A DNA stretch of 64,000 bases from Moniliella sp. 'wahieum' (taxonomy: Eukaryota; Basidiomycota; Moniliellomycetes; Moniliellales; Moniliellaceae), in NCBI GenBank assembly GCA_003971905.1, contig RSEE01000025.1, positions 372,001-436,000 of the forward strand, given 5' to 3'. Positions 34,444 to 45,565 of the stretch are shown piece after piece. Numbering within the stretch: position 1 is the first letter of the stretch; each line of letters begins with the position of its first letter. The notes under the pieces were generated by a model that saw nothing but the letters and a program-made list of their open reading frames with translations, did no database searches and was not told the DNA's origin. The position numbers and the translations under genes are program-made.

Positions 34444-37400
34444 ATGCCGCCGTCCAAGGGGAGCGCCCATGCGCCCCGCTCGTCTGCCCGCCCACCGCCC
34501 CACATGCATCTCCCTCCGCCCCTCCCCCCGCCGCTCCCGTCGCCGTCCCTCCTGCCGCCCCCGGCCCCGACGACGCCGACCCACAGCTGGCCGAGGCCCT
34601 GCGCCTGTCCGCTGCTGCCCATGCCAAACGCATCGAGCTCGAGCGCGAGCGCGACCATGGGCTAAGCATGCCCCTCGCCCCCGGCCCCAGCTACGATCCA
34701 GACGCTGCGATGCGCATGGCCATTGCTGCCTCCCTGGCCGAGAGCGAGCAAGAAGAGGCGCGTATGCGAGAGCGGCGCCAGGCCGAGCAGGCGTGGCTCA
34801 AGCTCTGCCCAGTCCGCTCACGAGGAGGCCCAGCGCCTTCAACAGCAACAAGAGGCCCAGCGTCTTCAACAGCAACAAGAGGCCTTTGCCGAGAAACAGC
34901 GGCGTGACGCACACGATGCCGCCATGGCCATTGCCATTGAAGAATCGCGCCGGGCGGCACAGGAGGAGGCACGCCAGGCTACCTTGAGGGACGAGCTGGC
35001 GGCGGCCCTGGCTGCCTCGCGTGCTGCATCGGATGCAGCTGCGCTCGAGCGTCGTCGTGCCTTGGAAGAACAGGAACAACAGGCCCTCTTAGATGCTGCG
35101 CTGGAGGCTTCGCGTTCCGAGGAGGAGCAACACAAAGCCGAAATGGAACAGTTTGCCCAATCCCTGGCCCATGCCATGGATCTGAGCCAACGGGAACACC
35201 AACAATACCTCGCCGAACGTGAGCAGCGCTACAATGACGAGGACAACTTTTGGGCTGATGTCTGTGCACCCAGTTCTTCTCGCTCCAGCGCTTCCTTCCC
35301 GAGGCAAGAGGAAGATGACAGCTTCCTTCACAACCTGCAGCTTGTGGGCCAGTCCGACTCTGACAGGCCTATGTTCATGCCGCCCAGTCGCTGCACAACT
35401 CGGACTCGATCCGAGACTGAAGGAGGATTGCCTCTTCCTTCGATGCACCTCCACGAGGACCCAACTGATGAACCGCCGCCATACTCGGCACAGGCGCCAA
35501 CGTGGCAAGCAGGCGGTGCGACCACCCACGTCACAAGACACACCCGCGCCAAGACCTTTACCTCCTCTTCCACGAAGTTCTGTGAGCTCCACCACCAGCT
35601 CGACTCTCCCACCGCTTCCTTCTTCACTTTCCTCCCCTCCCTTGCACCCCCCGCCCGGAGTTAGGAAGCACTGCTCTGCCCCCCCTCCCCACCTCTGCTA
35701 CTTCACCCCCTCACAACATCGCCCGCCCCACCCCTCCCAAACGGGCACCACTCCCCCCCGCTCCCGTGCTCAACACCTCCGCACCCGCCCTCATCCCGCC
35801 GAACGAGGATGGGGATACGACCCCAACCGAAGGCCCGACTCGTAGCCAAACCCTTGCTCACGGAAAGCGGGAACCGTTGCTTGCTCCCACCTTGGTCCAA
35901 CGGGCCAATACGGACCATAACCCACGCCATTCGCGTCCTTCGCCCTTCGCGTCCACCTCCGCCTCCTCCGCCCAAGACGGAGCGGAGGAAACCCCCACCC
36001 CCCTCCTGTGGCCATTCATCATCCGCTTCTGGCTCCGCACCCGCTTCGGGGACCGCAGTGCAAGTCGAAGCTGAGCCGGAACCCCCTGCAGCAGTGAGCG
36101 ATGCGGATGTAAGTGTCGTGCAGCCTACCCAGCTTTCCGAGCCTTCTGAGCCTTCTTCGCCGTCTTCGCGTCTCGCCGTCTGCGCCTTCTGTGCCGTCTG
36201 TGCCTTCTACACCTTCTACGCCTTCTGCGCCTTCTGCTCCTTCTGCTCCTTCTGCTCCTTCTGCGCCTTCTGCGCCTTCTGAGCCTTCTGAGCCTTCTGT
36301 GCCTTCTGCACCTTCTGCACCTTCCAATCATCCAAATCTTCTAAGCCTCCTGAGGTTCCTGAGTCATCTTCTCCATCTCAACCTGCAAAGGCCACGGGAG
36401 CGAAAGCTACGACAACGGGAACAACAGCTGGCTCTGCCACGCTCTGGCGGTCCATTCCTGGCTTGGAATGGGGCTGGGCTTCTGCCCCATTTGATCAGCA
36501 TCTCTTCTCCTCTCCCCCCGACCAGAAGGGCACTGAGGCAGCGTTTCTGGGTCCGCAGAAGGGGGCAAATCGTTCGATTGGTTCCCGGCTTGTATCCCAC
36601 TCATGCCCGATCCCCGGTTTGGTACAGCCAAATCTGGGGAAGGTTCCTTCTTCGTGGCTCGCGCCGAGAGCTGGGAACCTTTGTTGTATGCATTAGCTTG
36701 GCTGGGCAACACGGTGATTGACCTTTCGCCCTCGGCGCCTGGACCGCGCAAGGGCGCGGCCCTGCGAATCGATGTGGAGTTTTTGACGCCGACAAAGGCA
36801 GCGATCAATCCCGATTCCACTACGGCACGGCTATCCGCTCCCATGTTTGGCCTTGCTCCCCCACCTCGGGAAACGGGTGTGCGCTCACATCGTCCCAGTC
36901 TCTACCTAGCAAGAGCAAGATCCCGAGCCAGAGCAAAAGCAAAAGCAAGGGTCCACATAAGGGAAAGCAGAAAGTGTCCGAGGTGCGTCCAAGCATCGGA
37001 TCTGTCTCTCGGTCTTGCCTGCCGCTGCATGCCCAAACGGCCAACCCCACCGCGCTAGCCCGACGAGCCGCGACATTTTTCCGAGCCCAACAGGGCGAGC
37101 TGGACATGCGTGCGTTCCGTGCCAAGCATGAACGCAAACTGATCACCTTGCCCCCGCGTTCGAGTGTGTATGGGAACGTGCTGCACCCCTTGTTGGAAGG
37201 AAAGGCACCCAAATCCTTGTTGCCCGTCCCGCTGCGTTTGTCACAATTGGCACTGGCGTTGCATGGCAAGCTTGCCGAGTCGGCGACTGCGCTCCCCGCG
37301 TCCTATGCAATCCGGCTATCGCCACTGGACCGATCGCACGGCTCCGCGCGATTTGGAAAAGACGGTGCGGGCGCATAGCAAACAGCTGGAGCTGTGGAAC

Positions 37401-38093
37401 GAAGTTCACGCTCCCTCTGTGTCCGCTTCCGCCGTCGACGTCAACTCCCGCTCGGCTTCGGCTTCAGCTTCAGCTTCGGCTTTCGGCTTCAGCTTCGACC
37501 TCTGCGTCTGCTTCCCTCTCTTACTCAATCCCTGTCCCTCGTGCGTCCACACAGCACATCCTCCCTGGACTTGGGCGACGATACAGCGATCATGGGCGGG
37601 ATGACCGATAGGTTTTGGGCGGCACGCAGAAGAGTACATGACCGGGTACGACAAGCGGTTCAAACGCCGTCGCGATCCGGGTGCCTATGACGACCAACTG
37701 ACCAATTGGATCACTCCGTTTCGTACGTCTGTCCTTTTCTTCCCCCTCTGGCCCTTGACCCTTTTTTTCTTCTCCTTTTACCTTCCCCCTTTGGTCTTGG
37801 CTTCTTCCTCGCTTGGTGGAGGGATGGTACCGTCGGTGTGGTACTGGCCGGGACGGGGGTGGAAGGAAAGGAGAAGGTGGTGGGAACGAGACTAACCCTT
37901 TGTTTGCTTCTGTGTTTGTTTGTTTGTTCGGCTTGGGTTTGGTTTGTTTGCGCTGGTCTGCCCTGCCCGATTAGCGCCCCCCGACTCGGCGGAGTACCCC
38001 CCGAAGAAGAAGAGGCGCCTCCTAAACCGCCCGAATGACCGTCCGCGTTTGGATCCCATGCCTTATCCCTCTCTAGTCCCCCGTCCTCTGTAA
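34444..38093 (+). CDS. Ubiquitin-interacting-motif array protein, Pro/Ser-rich, unknown C-terminal region
   Basis: Residues encoded at about 34,570-35,240 contain a series of UIM-like helices (acidic-x-x-hydrophobic-x-x-Ala-x-x-Ser): DADPQLAEALRLSAAA, DPDAAMRMAIAASLAES, AAMAIAIEESRRAAQEE, LRDELAAALAASRAAS, QALLDAALEASRSEEE and MEQFAQSLAHAMDLSQRE, broken by a QQQQEAQRL repeat. A PPPYSAQ motif follows. The middle is Pro/Ser-rich, with a 9-bp tandem repeat coding PSAPSAPSA at 36,190-36,330. A conserved-looking block comes next (CPFDQHLFSS, WEPLLYALAWLGNTVID, ALRIDVEFLTPTKAAIN), then a basic linker and ALARRAATFFRAQQGELDMRAF, SSVYGNVLHPLLEGKAPKSL. The end is YMTGYDKRFKRRRDPGAYDD, intron (about 37,723-37,974), APPDSAEYPPKKKRR...LVPRPL. 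I do not recognise the C-terminal parts; a second gene starting near 36,950 cannot be excluded. The role is probably in ubiquitin-dependent trafficking or signalling. Confidence 0.55.
36190..36330 (+). repeat. 9-bp tandem repeat coding Pro-Ser-Ala/Val/Thr/Glu units
   Basis: About fifteen units of the form GCGCCTTCT with base changes at the third unit codon. In one frame it reads (P-S-A/V/T/E)n; in a second frame it reads FCAFCS-type sequence. The repeat lies inside the UIM-array gene and is likely to vary in length between strains. Confidence 0.8.
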
Positions 38094-38365
38094 TTCTGTT
38101 GTTGCGCTTCGTATCTTGGACTTACGCGTACCCCACTTCCGACTGGATTCCAATAGATTCATGGCTGCAGGAGGCAGGGATGGAGGGATGGGTTTGGAGG
38201 GGAACGACGTAGCCGTAGCATGGATGGCTTTGCTGGTGTTGGTGGCGAGGATAGGCAATGTTTCCAACGATGCGAGAGGTCTGATGGTGGAGGAGTTTAC
38301 ACGTTGACCGCTCGCATGTAACAAGCACCCTGGCCTCCGTCTCTGTAAATCCGATGGGCGCAACC

Positions 38366-38402
38366 GAGGCGATCGATGATTGGTCACCGGCTGATCACCC
38401 CT
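38366..38402. promoter_or_regulatory. GATC words upstream of the METTL7-like gene
   Basis: GCGATCGATGATTGGTCACCGGCTGATCACC lies about 55-90 bp before the proposed ATG at 38,456. Same word class as at 2.4 and 52.6 kb. Confidence 0.4.
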
Positions 38403-38455
38403 TGGCCTACTGGCTGGCCTGGCACGGCCCTCAACCAACGTTCCTTTCCAACTCC

Positions 38456-39377
38456 ATGTCCGCTTCGTCCAGCCCCCGTCCGACGGCGCGGTGCTGCAGC
38501 AGCTCGGGCTGACGGTCGAGCCCGCGCGCCGCGCCTCCCTTGCCACCACGCTGGTCCAGTGGCTTGTCTCGCCGATCGATTCGCTGGTGAGCCTGTTTGT
38601 GTGGGGCGTGCGTTCGGCGGTGGTAGCGCAGTGGAGCAGGTTGGGACTCTCTGCTCCGTTCTTCTGCTCCGCTCTCGGATAAATTGCTTCGTGTCGCCAG
38701 CACGCTGCTCAATCCTTACCGGTGGCACAGCTTGATCCTGGCCGCTGGCTTGCCTGTCCTGTTGGCTGGCAGCGATGAGAACTGGGCGCACGTGAAGCGG
38801 CCCTTGGTCGCGTACGCCAAGGGCCGCGTCGAGCTGGGCGCCGGCGACGGCAAGACGATTGCCTACTACGCTTCGTCCGAGGTGAGCGAGTTGTACCTGC
38901 TGGAACCGTTTGTGGATCTGCACGATGGGTTGCGCGCGTCGCTGCGCGCGGCGTCGCTGACGCCCCAAGGCCAAGGCTTGCAAGCCAAAGCGCACATCCT
39001 GCCCTTTTCCGCCGAGGACCACGAGGCGCTGACCAAGGCCGGCTTGACGGACGGACGCTGGATACGGTGGTGTGCGTGCAAGTGCTGTGCTCGGTGCCGG
39101 ATCCGAAACCGATCTTGGCCTCGGTCGCACGGCTGCTCAAGCCGGGGGCAAGCTGATCCTGTTTGAGCATGCGCGCTCAGCAGCGCGCTCACGCAAAAAG
39201 TCCAACAGGAATGGTGTGGTGTGGAAACCGTGTGTGGGAGGATGCACGCTGGGCCGACCGGCTCTTGCTACGGCAGGCCAAGCTACCGGCTGGTCGCACG
39301 TCGTGGCTGGTCACCCCACCACCGAAACCGATGCCGATCTCTTCCCGCACGATGTCGCCATCTTCACCAAAGCCTAA
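38456..39377 (+). CDS. METTL7-like class I SAM-dependent methyltransferase
   Basis: Small membrane-associated methyltransferase of the type 11 (METTL7A/B-like) group. Seen: hydrophobic N-terminal part (TTLVQWLVSPIDSLVSLFVW, LILAAGLPVLLAG), then SAM motif I VELGAGDGKTIAYYAS. Acidic strand 2: VSELYLLEPFVDLHDGLR. Motif around LPFSAEDHEAL. Motif IV TVVCVQVLCSVPDPKPIL in a shifted frame, then RLLKPGGKLILFEHARS. The C-terminus reads GVVWKPCVGGCTLGRP and ends DLFPHDVAIFTKA, the usual METTL7-type tail. About 300 aa, slightly longer than human METTL7. Frame changes near 38,490, 38,680, 39,060, 39,140 and 39,200. Substrate not known. Confidence 0.8.
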
Positions 39378-39699
39378 GCCGTCTGCTTCGGATTGCCATT
39401 CCCTCTCGCAGTACGCATGCCGTACTCAACGGCCTAACTTGCCCTTCGAGCGATCAATCTTCCATCATATATTCAATGGGCTCCCTTGAGATAGGCTTTG
39501 CTTGGTCATGCATCATGTCACGTAAAGCGTCTCTTGCAATCCCATTCATTTCCCTCTCACCTCTCACTTCTCACTTCCCACCTCCCCACAGCCCTAACTA
39601 GAAGCCTTGTTCCCCGCCTAGCCAGCCAGCCCAGCGCCAACTGCAACAGCCCAATACCGCGAGCTATACAAGGCGCAACAAACAGATCCGAATCGAACG
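39378..39699. other. Intergenic between convergent genes
   Basis: 322 bp of 3' flanks with CTCACTTCTCACTTCCCACC-type pyrimidine runs. No gene seen. Confidence 0.4.
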
Positions 39700-42600
39700 C
39701 TAGCATAAATTGGACCTAACCGCTGCAGCCCTCCCTCGCCCCCCCCCGCCTTCCTTCAACGCAACGGGGTACTTGGCGGGGACAAATCCGGTGGGGAGGC
39801 GAGAGGGCACGAGATGAGGGCGCATAGGAGCTGGCGGCTCGACTGCCGCTGGCGCGAGAGCGACGACTGGATTTTCGGCGCAAATCATGTTCCGCGCGCG
39901 CGGTCAGCCGACGCACGGCAGACCAGCGTCGAACCGTGGCTTCGTCTTCCTGCCCCTCTTGGGCCGACGGGAACAGCCATCTTCCTCCTTGGCCCGCACG
40001 TCCCGCTCCACCACATCCTCCACTTCCTCCCGCTCTACGGCATCCGGCGCGACCCCGACGGCCGCGGCCGCGGCCCGCTCAGGCTCGAACGCGGACTGGG
40101 ACTGGTGCTGCTCGTGCTGGTGCTGGGCGGTAGGAATTGGCGACTGAGGACGCTCCACGTTGCTGCCCACCTTCTTGGGCGACCCGGTCCGACGCACCTC
40201 CTTGTTCGGCGACGGACTGCGCGGCAGCGACGGGCTCACCCGGACTCGGCCGCACTGCCTTCTTGGGCGAGGCGTGCGCGACGGGCTCTTGGCCAGCGGC
40301 GAGGAGCGCACCGGTTTGGGGGGCGAGGCGGAGCCCGCTTTGTCGGCGACCGCGGCTGGGCGGGCAACGGGCTGCGAACGGACTGAAGGGAGATGGGGGG
40401 ACCAAGGGGTGGAGCGTCCGCGGCGGTGGGCCGAGGGGACGCGGCCGAGTCCACCGGAGCCACGGCCTCGTCCAGCTGAGGCTCCTTGCCCTGCGCGGCT
40501 GCCGTCGTGGGGATACCGGGCTCCGCTTCGGTCGCCTGGGACGGCTCCTTGGCCTTCCGTGGCGTCGGTTGCTCCCTGGGCTCTGCCGAGGGCGCCCCCG
40601 AGGCCGGCTGCTTCGCCGCTGCGTCCGCCGGCTGGACGCAGCGGCTTCCCGTTTCCCGAATCGGGTTCCTTCTCCTTCTCCGCCCGAGTCTCGGCCTCAG
40701 TCTCGGTCTCGGTCTCGGTCTGAGGCGCCGAAGAGGTGGTTGTCTGGGGGCAGTACCCGTGGCGTCTCCGCGTCGCTCTCCTGGTCTTCCTGCGAGCGGA
40801 GAGATGCCCAGCCGTCGGCTACGCGAGTGGTAGATTCGGACCAGAAGCCGAGCACACGTTCCGCCAAGGGCGTTTGAGCCCACGCATCTCCAATCGAGTC
40901 GAGCGCAGCCTGACCTCGCTGGCGCAGCGACGGTTGCCGTTTGACCCCACTCGAGGGAGGACGAAGCGCATTCGCGTCAGTTTGCAAGCTGGGGATTCGA
41001 GGTTTGGAAGAAACCATCTCGTCCTTGGGCAGCGACGCAGGTTCCGCCGACGGACTCTGTGCGAGCGGGGAGAGAGTAGTAGTTGTGCTCCAGCAGGGGG
41101 CACGAAGTTGCTTCCCCCGGCTGGGCCAAGGGCGGGGGCGTAGCAGGCCGCGTACGACGAGGGTGACTGAGAGCCTGTTGAGCCTTACGGCGATCGGCCT
41201 CGGAGCTGCCAAAGCCCAGGAAATCCTTGTCTCCTTCGCCTCCTTAACGACCGGCGCCAAGGTGCGGTCGTACCGCACTATCAAGTCCAACGCCAACAGC
41301 GACGGGTGGCGTGCGGTACGTGTGCCATTTCGTTCTTGCGGAGGACGAAGCAAGGCGCGGCCGAGACTGATGCCGATCTTTTGCGCATACAGCGGGTCGG
41401 CGCCCTTGTCGGCCTGGTAGCGTAGCCAGAGGCGAAATGATCGCATCGAGACAGGCGATATGCACCTTGGGCAGTTTGAGCAGCACCGAGCGCAAATCCG
41501 ATTCGGTCGCTGCTTCGATCTCCTTTGCATCGGCATCACTCAGCGCAGCCGGCTCCTCCTGGTCAGGGAGCCTTGCGTTTCAGGTCCGCTTGGTCCGAAG
41601 CGGCCGGTAGACGGACCACACCGTGTCCCACAGTGTCTGAGGCACAAGGGACACCGCCAGCTCTTCTGCCCATGTGCGAACACAAGCAGCCAAGACGGGC
41701 GGGTCGGCAACGTCCAACACGCGAGCAAAGATGACCGAATCCGGTTGCGCACGACTCAGCGCAGCAATCAGACCAAACCGGACCCGATGCACAGCCGAGC
41801 GGCACATCGTAGATCCACGCCCGACGACGTTCGGCCTGACGTGCCTTCTCTGCTTCATCCGAGTCCGCCTCACCCTCCGTCACGGGCCAGCGCGTGGTCG
41901 CATACGCCCGCGTAAGCGCAGTGAGCAGCATCCGGAGCGCCCTTGGCGGCTGGGGCAGACCCGAGCTCGCCGTAGCCAGCTCGTCCAAGTCCCTCCCCTG
42001 ATTCGGAAGGGAGCGCGCCCAAGGCCGACGCGCGGGTCCAACGGACCAGGTCCATACCAAATCCCATTCCCATAGCCCGCCAGGGTAGTAGGGTCATGCG
42101 GGTAGAAAGGCGCAAAGACCGGGGGGTGAGGGAGATAGGGAGCCGAGCCATACGCCCGGACCAGGGCCAGAACATCCGCTGTGGAAGAGTACGAGGCAGG
42201 CAAGTTGGCCAGTTCAACGCAGCAGGCGTACCCGACGGCAAAAGGGCGGCGAGGGCAAATGCGTACTTGCCCAAAGCTGCCTTGAGCGCCCGCCCGCGCT
42301 GGGTTTCCCAGCCTTGCATCTTGCCGAGTGTCAAAGCCCATCACGGTCCCACTCGGCCCTGGCCAAATCCACATGGGCCACTTCGCTGCGATACTTGTTC
42401 TCCAGCTGGATGGCTTCCCGGCGCAGTCGCACCGCTCTGGGTTCGGCAAGACCGACCGCCTGCCGAAGGTTGGACAGCATAGGGTTTGCTTGGGCCGATG
42501 CCTCCAAACGGTGCACCAAGGAAGAAAGGGTGCCCTGGCGCTGGGGTTTGGCAGGCTTGGGTTCCACGGGTGCCTCTGTGCCCGAAGGCTCGTCAGGGAG

Positions 42601-43314
42601 GAGGGAGGCTTGCCCTCGGGGGAGGCGGAGTTGGGCAAGTCGGCTTCAGGAGGGACCGGTTCGGAGGGAGACCGAGCCTCATCGTCTTCGGCTTCGTCGG
42701 CAGCGCGGCACTTGGCATAGTAGTTCTGCCGCACGCGCTCCAAGGCATCAGCGCTGTCACAGAGCTGGTCCAGCTGCGTCTCGAGTTTCTCCCAGGTCTG
42801 CTTGATGCGCGTCGCATGTTCCTCGGTCCACTTGGCCAGCGGAGTGATGACGGACTGATCTAGTGCGCTAGCGGCCGCGCGTGTTGGACGGAGAGCGGCA
42901 CGGTGGCGGCCGTCTGGCCGAAGCGATGGAAGGCGGAAGCGGCGTGGCGGCGGGGCACGCGCTCTGCTGCGAGCGCGGCAGGGCCAGGCACCAAACGCTC
43001 AGCCGCCGCAGCGCCCGGGAAGACAGGGGAGGCAAACACGGTGGGTGCGGCGGGGGCCGAGAGGGCGTGGGCATAGGCATGCTCAGCCTCGGCGCGCTGC
43101 TGGACGTGCTGGACAAAGCGGGTGTTGAGATCGAGCCCGGCCTGGAGGGCGGCAAAGGCGCGTTCGACGGGAGGCGGTACGGCGTGGCGGACCAGGGCGG
43201 CAGGGGGGCTTCGGGGCTGGGGTCGGGGTTGGCCTGGGCGCCGACGCTGGCGGGCCAGAAGCTGGTGCCGAAGGTGGGCGGGAGCGTGATGGTGAGCTCC
43301 GAGGGCAGACTCAT
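39700..43314 (-). CDS. F-BAR (FCH) and RhoGAP-like protein, RGD2 family
   Basis: Starts MSLPSELTITLPPTFGTSFW (43,314). A cortical, membrane-curving F-BAR protein: FAALQAGLDLNTRFVQHVQQ and RAEAEHAYAHALSA form the FCH helix; ALDQSVITPLAKWTEEHATR, TWEKLETQLDQLCDSADALE and RVRQNYYAKCRAADEAEDDE continue the coiled coil, resumed at RREAIQLENKYRSEVAHVDL. A middle DEP-like block includes YGSAPYLPHPPVFAPFYP and GNGIWYGPGPLDPR. Next is a RhoGAP-like block: IYDVPLGCAS...LIAALSRAQPDSVIF, ACVRTWAEELAVSLVPQTLW, LRSVLLKLPKVHIACLDAII, LYAQKIGISLGRALLRPP. I do not see the canonical GxxRxSG arginine-finger motif, so GAP activity is doubtful. The tail (40,700-39,700) is Pro/Ser/Arg-rich with SPSLPRSPSPNKEVRRTGSP, a possible phosphorylated region. 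Roughly 1,190 codons, many frame changes; the last 200 bp are assigned by frame choice and could end at 39,904. Confidence 0.72.
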
Positions 43315-44250
43315 GCGCGCAGGCCAGCGGAGGTGGTGAGGTGGTGGGGGCAGGCAGGAGAGCGAGCGAGGGAGCGACTCGGCTGATGCTCCGACCGCTC
43401 GCGGGGGCATCCAGGGGGGGGGCGGCAGAGAGCGCACTGGGCGCACCCGCCGGCGGCCACGTGGTGGCTGCCCCCTGCCGCATGTGGCGCCAGGGGGAGC
43501 ACACTGCCCCTGCGCTGCGCCCAGCGAACGCTGACGGTGAGCGTAGACGGTGAGCGCCTGAACGTTTGAAGGGTTGACGGACATCCGGGGGGAGAGGCTA
43601 TCCGCAGCGCGCTGCCCCAGTGCCGCCCTGTGCTGCCGTGCCGCGCCGCGCACGTCCCACCCTACCCGGGGTCACGTGCCCACCTTGTCGCCATCAATCA
43701 GGACGGTCTGATTCTCAGGTACTCGGTCCAGTGAAATGAATCCCCTGCCACTAGCACGCCCCCGTCGCCAGCGCACCGCACGACAGCACATACAGCCTGG
43801 CACAGCTTACAGCAAGGGTGGTGGGAGGGTCGATCATTAAAAAAAAGACGCAGACAGCGAAGGTGGGACGGGTATCGCGGCTCGCCTTTCGTGGCGGCCC
43901 AGGCCTGGCCCGTGCCCAGGCCACCAGGCGGGCAGGGCAGGGCAGGCCAACGAATGGCAGAATAGGGAGACAAAACCAACATCACCAATAGGATAACAGC
44001 CAGCGCCAGCTCCAGCTCCTCCAGCTCCACGCCAACGCAACAAAGCTGAACAGCGATCCAGCCATGTGGCTCCATCCGCCATCTGGCTCATCACAAGTCT
44101 CGCTGCTAGGACAGAGAAGCAGATCGCATAGGGTCGCGGCCAAACGTCCCCCACCCTCTCATCTCGTACCGCAACCCCCAGCCAGAAAGAAAAATCCAAG
44201 GGCCGCACAAACCAAACAAGGTAGCAGCCCATCAGGGAGGCAGGGCCGGA
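43315..44250. other. Intergenic, 5' of the RGD2-like gene
   Basis: No gene recognised. GGTGAGCGTAGACGGTGAGCG and CTGAACGTTTGAAGGGTTGACGG occur at about 43,535-43,580. The distal part (43,700-44,250) is probably the 3' UTR of the next minus-strand gene. Confidence 0.45.
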
Positions 44251-45565
44251 TCATCGCAAGGCGCGTTCCCGCAGTTTGATCGCTCGCACCTCGGAGCGCA
44301 GCTCGCGGATCCGAGCATCGTACCGTACTTTTGCCTCGACTGCAGCAGCCCCTGCGCTGGGTGAGTAGCCAAATTCGGCTCCCTTGAAGAGGAGGGAGGA
44401 GGGGAGGGTACAAAATGGGTACCCAGTGCATCCCTCGCCGCGCTCAACGCGGCAATATGTTTTTCCAAGGCGAGACGCTGCGCACGCGCAGCGCTGCGTG
44501 GACTCGCCGGCCGATCTGGCGTGGGAAGCCCATTGGCAGAGGGGTAAAGTCCATGGTATAGGCCGACCCCAGTCGGCACCTGGGGCAGGCGGGGCAGAGG
44601 GTAGAGGAAAAAATGCTCGAACGAGCACTGGAGAGCGAAGCGCGGGACGTAGTGTGCATACTACTGCTTCCGCGGGGCGGTGGGGACCCCCATCCCTGCG
44701 TATGAGAGCGGGCTGGGCACCGCTTCGGCTGGGCGAACGAAACGGGTGCAAGAGCGAAGGCGAGCGAGCGCCGTCTTCGCTCCCCCTCGCTCTCCCTGGG
44801 TCGGGAGGAGGACGCACTTGGGTGCTAGCCACATCCCATGGAGAACTATCTGAGACGGAAGGAAGCTCTTCCCTCGGGGCGGGACCAGGTGCTGCCAGAC
44901 CAACGTTTGGACGTGTTCTGGGTCAAGAGCCGGCGCCAAGAACTGTGGCGCTTGGCCGGTTCCGAAGGGGGCGCAGTCTGGATGGAAGGCAGCCCGGAAG
45001 GCGTGGGGGGAGGAGACAAAGGAGCCGCGGTGGCCTGAGCGGTCGTCGAGCCTGGCGGCATGCACAGCGGAGCGGGAGAGGGAGGTGGGGCGGGGCCAGG
45101 GCAGAGGGTGGTGGCGGCATGTAGAGCATGGGGGTGGGGGCAGAAGGGGGTGGGGCGGTGCTGGGGCGGTGGCACGGGCAAAGGCACTGGCGCGTAAGGT
45201 GCGATAGGCATCGGCGGATAACACCCCGGCGCGCAGAGAGGCGAGTTGGTCGAGTGCTTGGGCCAGGGGGACATCCAAGGGGGGCAAATTGGTTGGATCG
45301 GACGGATGGGAGACGGCGCTAGGCGGTGGGGGGAAGGACGCGGGGGGTTGGGGAGGAGGGGTTGGCTGAGGGGGGCCCGAGGCTGAGAGACACGCGGTGG
45401 TCGCAGCGCGTCGTTTCGGCTGGGAGGAGGCAGGAGGAGCGGTGGTGGTGGAGCTGGTGTTGGAGCTGGGTTTGGAGCTGGCGCGCGAGGGAGTCTGTGG
45501 ATGCGCGGAAGGAGACGTGGCCGATCGCGGCGTGGGAGGAGGGAGAAGCGCATGGCGGGGAGCAC
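44251..45565 (-). CDS. Unrecognised Pro-rich protein with basic C-terminal helix
   Basis: I do not recognise this gene. The N-terminus (from about 45,565) is Ser/Pro/Thr-rich. Then comes a plausible folded block, PPLDVPLAQALDQLASLRAG and VLSADAYRTLRASAFARA; a Pro/His-rich stretch; APALDPEHVQTLVWQHLVPP and GKSFLPSQIVLHGMW; then VGLYHGLYPSANGLPTPDRP. The C-terminus has ALEKHIAALSAARDALGT and the strongly helical VRYDARIRELRSEVRAIKLR, likely a short coiled coil. Stop at 44,251. Several frame changes. No domain can be named with confidence. Confidence 0.5.
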
